Origin: an uncultured Chloroflexota bacterium
GTDB lineage: Bacteria; Chloroflexota; Dehalococcoidia; SAR202; UBA11138
DNA: 12,559 nt
Direction: 5' to 3'
Assembly: GCA_913046025.1 (NCBI GenBank)
Contig: CAJWRP010000018.1
Location: 1-12,559 of the forward strand
Both the position numbers and the translations under genes were made by a program. Positions 8,807 to 12,559 of this stretch are shown here, one piece after another (the stretch's first letter is position 1; each line of letters begins with the position of its first letter). Under the pieces are notes generated by a model that was given only the letters and a program-made list of their open reading frames with translations, ran no database searches and was not told the DNA's origin.

Positions 8807-10744
8807 TTAGTCCGCGTAAACCTCTCCTCTGGGAGCAATCACCTTGCCATTGGAAAGCACAATGCCATCTTCGCAAAGAGACTCCACACGACCGCCGTCA
8901 AACTGCTCGTAATACAGATTGGCGTAGAGTCCGCCGATCTCCAACAGCTCCTGATGGGTGCCGTGCTCCACGATTTGGCCCTGGTCCACAACAAAGATAA
9001 CGTCGGCTGCCAGTATTGTGGAAAGGCGATGCGCGATGGCAATTGTGGTACGGCCCTTCATCAGGGGCTCCAAGGCCGTTTGAACATAGCGCTCACTGGT
9101 TGTGTCCAGCGCTGAGGTAGCCTCATCCAGTATCAGTATTCGCGGGTCGTGCAGGATCACTCTGGCTATGGAAAGGCGCTGGCGCTCGCCACCGGATAGC
9201 CTGTAGCCTCGCTCGCCCACCACAGTATCGTATCCATCAGGGAATGCCATGATGCGATCGTGAATGAAAGCTGCCTTGGCCACTTGCTCCATCTGCTCTT
9301 GTGTGGCATCAGGATTGCCGTACATCAGGTTTTCTCGAAGGCTGGCATGGAAAAGATAGCTGTCCTGCGTAACGTAACCGATCAATCCGGCCAACGACGC
9401 CAGGCGAATGTCACGCACGTCCTCGCCGTCAATGGATACCTCACCCTCAGTGACGTCGTAGAGGCGGGGTATCAGATATGAAATGGAAGTCTTGCCCGCT
9501 CCGCTAGGCCCGACGAACGCTGCCAACTGGCCGGGCTTTATCTCGAAGCTAACGTTATTCAAGGCGAGGCCGTGTGGCACCTCCTCTGCGACACCATTTT
9601 CGCTATGGTGGGCTTTCACGGCTGCATAGTCCAGACTCACGCCCTTGAAAGCGATCCTGCCTTTCACATCGTCAGGCTTCAGATCCTTGGCCGGATTCTT
9701 ATCTTCGATTTCCGGTTTAATGTCCAGGTAGCCGAAGATACGCTCGAACAGGGCCAGGGAGGCCTGGAGCTCGACGGAGACCCTGAGAAGTGTGCCGATA
9801 GGGAAATACAAGCGGGACTGCAATGTAGTAAACGCGACGATGGTGCCGGACGTTATGACCGAGGGAGTGCCGCCGGACAAAACATAGCCGGCAATGACGT
9901 AAATCATCACCGGAGATACGGAGAAGAATATCTGCATTACCGTGAAAAAGGCTTGGCCTGTCATCTGTCTGCGCAGGGTCAGATCGGAAAGACGAAGGTT
10001 ACGCTCGCCAAACCTTTCGACTTCCTGTGGTTGCCTGCCGAATAATTTCGTGAGCATGACGCCAGAAATAGATAGCGTCTCCTGGGTTATGGCTGTAACG
10101 TCTGCGGCAGCCTTTTGAGTCTCGGAACTGATGGCCCGTCGCTTGGCGCCCACAAACTTTGAGAGAATCGCGAAGGCCGGGACAGTAGCCATCGCAACCA
10201 GAGTCAGCTCCCATGAGAGTATGAACATGGCGACGAGTGTGCTAAGAAAGATCACACTGTTGGACAGCACGTCGGATATAGTGCTGGTAACGACGTTCTG
10301 CACACCTCCTACATCGTTGGCTACCCGAGACTGAATTTCGCCGGTACGCGTGTCCGTGAAGAAACCTAGCGATAGGCCTTGCAAGTGACGGTACAGGCGA
10401 TCGCGGAGGTCCCGCATAACCCGCTGGCCCACTTCATTGGTGTAGAAAGTCTGCACAATGCCAAGGCCGCCCGTAAACACGGTAACTGCCGCCATAACAG
10501 CTGCGACTTTCCAGAGCAAATTCATGTTCGGCACGCCGCTCTCCGGAAATAGACCGGAGTCGAATACAGTGCGAATAAGGACAGGGTTTATTACGCCCAA
10601 TCCGGCCGTTATTAAAATAAGGGTTCCTACGGCCGACACCTTACCCCAGTAAGGCTTGAAAATATTGGCGATGCGCCCGTTCAGGCCACTCTTTGAGGCA
10701 GCCAGAAATCCGACGCGCTCGCCCTCAGGTACTTCTCTACGCAA
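8807..10744 (-). CDS. ABC-type exporter, fused permease and ATPase (MsbA/multidrug-lipid type)
   Basis: 645 residues: an N-terminal six-helix membrane domain (about 35-330) and a C-terminal ATPase, working as a dimer in the inner membrane to export lipids or drugs. The ATPase has the A-loop aromatic Y373, Walker A GPSGAGKTS (412-420), the Q-loop Q460, signature LSGGE (517-521), Walker B ILILDEATSALD (536-547), and the switch histidine H572. All catalytic residues are present. A 15-20 residue insertion (about 374-391) follows the A-loop and a tail of about 30 residues extends past the ATPase. The start is a TTG at 10744 with AAGGA (10755-10751) at 6 bases; the next ATG (M74) would remove the first helix. 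The gene lies 53 bases downstream of the MarR regulator on the same strand, with a palindrome in the gap, so regulation by that protein is likely. A multidrug exporter fits best; the substrate is unknown. Confidence 0.94.
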   Translation of the reverse strand: MRREVPEGERVGFLAASKSGLNGRIANIFKPYWGKVSAVGTLILITAGLGVINPVLIRTVFDSGLFPESGVPNMNLLWKVAAVMAAVTVFTGGLGIVQTFYTNEVGQRVMRDLRDRLYRHLQGLSLGFFTDTRTGEIQSRVANDVGGVQNVVTSTISDVLSNSVIFLSTLVAMFILSWELTLVAMATVPAFAILSKFVGAKRRAISSETQKAAADVTAITQETLSISGVMLTKLFGRQPQEVERFGERNLRLSDLTLRRQMTGQAFFTVMQIFFSVSPVMIYVIAGYVLSGGTPSVITSGTIVAFTTLQSRLYFPIGTLLRVSVELQASLALFERIFGYLDIKPEIEDKNPAKDLKPDDVKGRIAFKGVSLDYAAVKAHHSENGVAEEVPHGLALNNVSFEIKPGQLAAFVGPSGAGKTSISYLIPRLYDVTEGEVSIDGEDVRDIRLASLAGLIGYVTQDSYLFHASLRENLMYGNPDATQEQMEQVAKAAFIHDRIMAFPDGYDTVVGERGYRLSGGERQRLSIARVILHDPRILILDEATSALDTTSERYVQTALEPLMKGRTTIAIAHRLSTILAADVIFVVDQGQIVEHGTHQELLEIGGLYANLYYEQFDGGRVESLCEDGIVLSNGKVIAPRGEVYAD

Positions 10745-10750
10745 TTTCCA

Positions 10751-10755
10751 TCCTT
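10751..10755 (-). promoter_or_regulatory. Ribosome-binding site supporting the TTG start of the ABC exporter
   Basis: AAGGA on the minus strand, 6 bases before TTG 10744. An ATG overlapping this region, in another frame, meets a stop after four codons, so the TTG is the best start. Confidence 0.55.
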
Positions 10756-10784
10756 CTTATGTTGAGACCATTCCGGGATATTAT

Positions 10785-10800
10785 TAGCATCTTGATGCTA
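10785..10800. promoter_or_regulatory. Perfect palindrome TAGCATC-TT-GATGCTA, candidate MarR operator
   Basis: Seven-base arms (10785-10791 and 10794-10800) around TT form a perfect 16-bp inverted repeat, typical in length for a MarR dimer site. It includes the stop codon of the marR-like gene (10798-10800) and lies 41 bases before the exporter start. An extended -10-like TGCTAATAAT overlaps it on the minus strand. Its half site GCATCTT resembles GTATCTT, found twice upstream of the marR-like gene. Confidence 0.5.
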
Positions 10801-11316
10801 GGCACTGCCGCCGCTGCAGCAGTCGTGCGATTCCAGGTCGACTTGTAGCTTCCTAAGCAGCCTCGTGAGCTGCCCTCTCTCATCGGAGGTCAGGCATTCA
10901 GCCAGGTGCTCTTCTACCTTATGCTGGGCGCAGGCTGCCGTGTTAATGGCGTCTATGCCCTGCTCCGTGAGCTCAACAAGTACGGAACGCCGGTCGTCAG
11001 GATCCCGAACGCGCCTAACATAGTCACGATTTTCCAGCTTGTCTATGCGACCGGTCATCCCACCGGAGGTCACCAGCAGCCGATTGTATAGTTGAGTTGG
11101 CGTTAGTCTAAAAGGCGGACCAGAAAGGCGAAGTTCGATCAGCACGCCAAACTCTCCGACTGCAAGGTCGAACCGGGCGAGACCAAAAATCATCTCCTGC
11201 TCCATGAAATGGAACGCCCTGAACAGGCGCAAAACCAGTTCTTCCGATTCAGCGCAGTAGCCGGGCCACATCGCACTGGATTCTTTGATGACTCGATCAA
11301 TCTTATCTGTACTCAT
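10798..11316 (-). CDS. MarR-family transcriptional regulator
   Basis: 172 residues; a winged-helix dimer that typically represses efflux or stress genes and releases DNA on binding a phenolic or drug ligand or on thiol oxidation. The recognition-helix region LTPTQLYNRLLVTSGGMTGRI (71-91) is followed by the wing DPDDRRSVLVELTEQG (105-120), the family's D-x-R signature. Cysteines at 21, 129 and 141 and a CC pair at 166-167 could allow redox control, but this is speculation. The frame is open to TTG 11355, but the ATG at 11316 is preferred because a promoter places its -10 box 6 bases before it (leaderless) and MarR proteins normally start this close to the first helix. It is transcribed ahead of the ABC exporter (53-base gap) and divergently from the MFS pseudogene. 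Confidence 0.92.
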   Translation of the reverse strand: MSTDKIDRVIKESSAMWPGYCAESEELVLRLFRAFHFMEQEMIFGLARFDLAVGEFGVLIELRLSGPPFRLTPTQLYNRLLVTSGGMTGRIDKLENRDYVRRVRDPDDRRSVLVELTEQGIDAINTAACAQHKVEEHLAECLTSDERGQLTRLLRKLQVDLESHDCCSGGSA

Positions 11317-11322
11317 ATGCTT

Positions 11323-11352
11323 ATTATATATCATCGCTAAGATACTTAACAA
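11323..11352 (-). promoter_or_regulatory. Promoter of the marR-like gene, apparently leaderless
   Basis: TTGTTA (11352-11347) and a perfect TATAAT (11328-11323) are 18 bases apart on the minus strand. Only six bases separate the -10 box from ATG 11316, so transcription should begin at or next to the A of the ATG. No Shine-Dalgarno sequence is present, which fits a leaderless message. The spacer holds one copy of CTAAGATAC (11337-11345). Confidence 0.55.
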
Positions 11353-11394
11353 CAAGATAATTGACCATTAACATATCTCATAATACTAAGATAC
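11337..11394. repeat. Two direct copies of CTAAGATAC in the marR/MFS divergent promoter region
   Basis: Identical 9-base copies occur at 11337-11345 and 11386-11394. The first lies in the spacer of the marR promoter. The second overlaps the -10 region of the plus-strand promoter candidate (TTGACC 11361-11366, 17 bases, TACTAA 11384-11389), and its end forms a 5-bp dyad TATCT (11374-11378)/AGATA (11389-11393). Read in reverse, GTATCTTAG resembles the half site of the palindrome at 10785-10800. Confidence 0.45.
11361..11389 (+). promoter_or_regulatory. Candidate promoter of the dead MFS gene
   Basis: TTGACC (11361-11366) and TACTAA (11384-11389) with a 17-base spacer. The -35 box is good (five of six) and the -10 box poor. 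It is placed correctly for the ribosome site GGAGG (11414-11418) and ATG (11426) that follow. Confidence 0.35.
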
Positions 11395-11425
11395 ATTGCA
11401 GTGAGCTAAAAACGGAGGCGGCGGC

Positions 11426-12331
11426 ATGTTCCAGGCCACCTTGAAAGACAGCTAAGAAAGACAGCTAACCAAGATTACGATCATGGCTGGCGCGACCATA
11501 GCCCCCGCCCTACCTGCCATGCTTGCCACTTTCTCCGACCTACCAAACGTGGACCTGCTGGTCAGGCTGGTCTTAACGCTCCCAGGTTTTTTCATTGTAC
11601 TGGGCGCACCGACGGCAGGGTTCATCGTCGACAGCTACGGCCGCAAAGGCCTGCTGGTGATTTCGACTTGTACACGCTCACCGGTAGCGCTCTGCTAAAG
11701 CTGAAACGTAAGGAGCCTAAAGCATTCGATTCAGAAGAGCTGCCGAAAGTAACCTTCCCGGTAGGGCAGTTGCTACCGATATACATTACAGCGCTTGTTC
11801 TGTTGACTGCTTTCATCATGATGATAATTCATTTGACTTTTCTCCTGGGGGCTGTTGCTGGAGCCACCGCCACCCAGAGCGGCCTGGTCATATCTGGCGC
11901 CATCCTGTTCTCTATCCCGCCTTCGCTGATATGCGATCGCATAAATAAGCGATTGACCATATTCACAATAGTTACCCTCGGTTTCGCGCTGTTCAGAATC
12001 AGCTATCCCATAATCGGTCTGCGCACTGGGTTCCTCCAGATCTTCGTTGGGGGCAGCGATCGCAAGGCTAGGACTTGGCCTACTACAACGTATGGCTTGT
12101 AGCCAACGCACCAGATGTATTTAGAGGTCGCCCCTTCGGATTATTAACGACGTCAATATCCCTGGGCCAGTTTGTCTCGCCAATCGTGACCGAGCCTATC
12201 AGTGTCAGGTGGGCATAGCCGGCTCATTCTTAGTGGTTGGCGCCGTCATGCTGGCAATTGCTGCAGCCTTTTTCGTAGGAGGCCGTATCAGTTCAGAAGC
12301 AGGAACACCGGTTTCAAGCGAAAAGGTCTAG
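11426..12331 (+). pseudogene. MFS transporter pseudogene with internal deletion
   Basis: The ATG at 11426 keeps a good ribosome site (GGAGG, 7 bases), but the gene is broken throughout. A 13-base tandem duplication of GAAAGACAGCTAA (11443-11455 and 11456-11468) puts a TAA in frame at codon 10. Frame 2 then continues through helices 1 and 2 and the motif-A loop GFIVDSYGRKG (residues near 11621-11655). Near 11660 it jumps to frame 1 within the sequence before a helix-7-like segment, with roughly 110 residues missing (helices 3 to 6 absent, judged from normal MFS length). Frame 1 encodes LYTLTGSALLKLKRKEP and helices 7-9. A frame change in a G5 run (12049-12053), another near 12084, and a third near 12206 follow. 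Frame 3 carries NVWLVANAPDVFRGRPFG, and frame 2 the last helix GSFLVVGAVMLAIAAAFF, ending at TAG 12329-12331. The intact form would be a 12-helix drug-efflux or small-molecule carrier. Confidence 0.9.
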
Positions 12332-12365
12332 TCAAATTAGACAGACAAAAAAGCAGGTTCAACAA

Positions 12366-12559
12366 ATGAAAGTTCTGGTATTAATTCACTCCTTATACGG
12401 ACACATTGGCACCTTGGCGGAGGCTATTGTTGAGGGCGTGCGGGAGGTTTCCGATGCTGAGGTGCTTATCAAGCGAATCCCAGAGACCATACCTGCCAGC
12501 CTGCTCAAGAACATAAGCGCAGGTCATGCCCGGCAGCAACTAGCTGGTATTCCTGTGGC
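12366..12559 (+). CDS. WrbA/flavodoxin-family NAD(P)H:quinone oxidoreductase, C-terminus cut off by window edge
   Basis: The first 64 residues of a flavodoxin-fold protein of the WrbA type. After strand MKVLVLIHS comes the FMN phosphate loop [17 protein letters not shown] (9-25), in which YGH-x3-LA is the WrbA form of the flavodoxin motif. The next strand [12 protein letters not shown] (36-47) also matches WrbA proteins, where a KRVPET-like segment is common. WrbA enzymes reduce quinones with two electrons from NAD(P)H and protect against redox cycling. The ATG at 12366 has only a weak AGG 8 bases upstream. It lies 34 bases after the MFS pseudogene on the same strand, so it may once have shared its transcript. 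About 140 residues are outside the window. A plain flavodoxin/NADPH-dependent FMN reductase is the alternative. Confidence 0.85.
   Translation, partial: MKVLVLIHSLYGHIGTLAEAIVEGVREVSDAEVLIKRIPETIPASLLKNISAGHARQQLAGIPV

Noticed and set aside
11317..11355. Longer MarR protein starting at TTG 11355 or ATG 11334
   Set aside because: The extension would run through the promoter boxes at 11323-11352 and has no Shine-Dalgarno site; the ATG at 11316 fits the family length.

Overview
The window is a 12.6 kb stretch of bacterial chromosome with mid-range base composition and ordinary bacterial signals (Shine-Dalgarno sites, sigma70-like promoters, hairpin terminators). The gene content suggests a free-living heterotroph, and a Chloroflexota/Dehalococcoidia (SAR202-like) lineage is my best guess. 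It rests on family content only: an F420-type luciferase-like oxidoreductase, a CMD-family protein, a flavin reductase, an SDR and a WrbA-like protein. No marker was compared against a database, so the taxonomy is inference.

Left part (1-5350), almost all on the minus strand. A short-chain dehydrogenase runs off the left edge. Behind it lies a 472-base stretch holding the SDR promoter, the eroded C-terminal half of a PII signalling protein (glnB/glnK) on the plus strand, and a strong terminator. Then follow a carboxymuconolactone-decarboxylase-family protein, a luciferase-like oxidoreductase, a flavin reductase, a HAD hydrolase and an MFS transporter. Together they look like an oxidative small-molecule catabolism and uptake neighbourhood, but the separate promoters and terminators show it is not one operon.

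Middle (5494-8774), plus strand. A ureohydrolase (agmatinase/arginase family) gene is recognisable from end to end but destroyed by two stops and four frameshifts, and two metal ligands have changed. After a promoter and a possibly structured leader comes an intact gyrB, ended by a bidirectional terminator shared with the convergent ABC gene.

Right part (8807-12559). A MarR-family regulator and a full-length MsbA-type ABC exporter form a minus-strand pair. A perfect 16-bp palindrome sits in the gap between them. Divergent from marR is an MFS transporter pseudogene with a tandem duplication, a large internal deletion and several frameshifts. The marR/MFS gap carries two copies of CTAAGATAC, one inside each candidate promoter, and marR looks leaderless. 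The window ends in the start of a WrbA/flavodoxin-type gene.

The most striking overall feature is three pseudogenes at different stages of decay (PII, ureohydrolase, MFS) among intact genes. The second is the MarR/ABC/MFS module, whose regulator and one exporter survive while the divergent transporter is dead. I see no tRNA, rRNA, CRISPR array, insertion sequence or phage gene.
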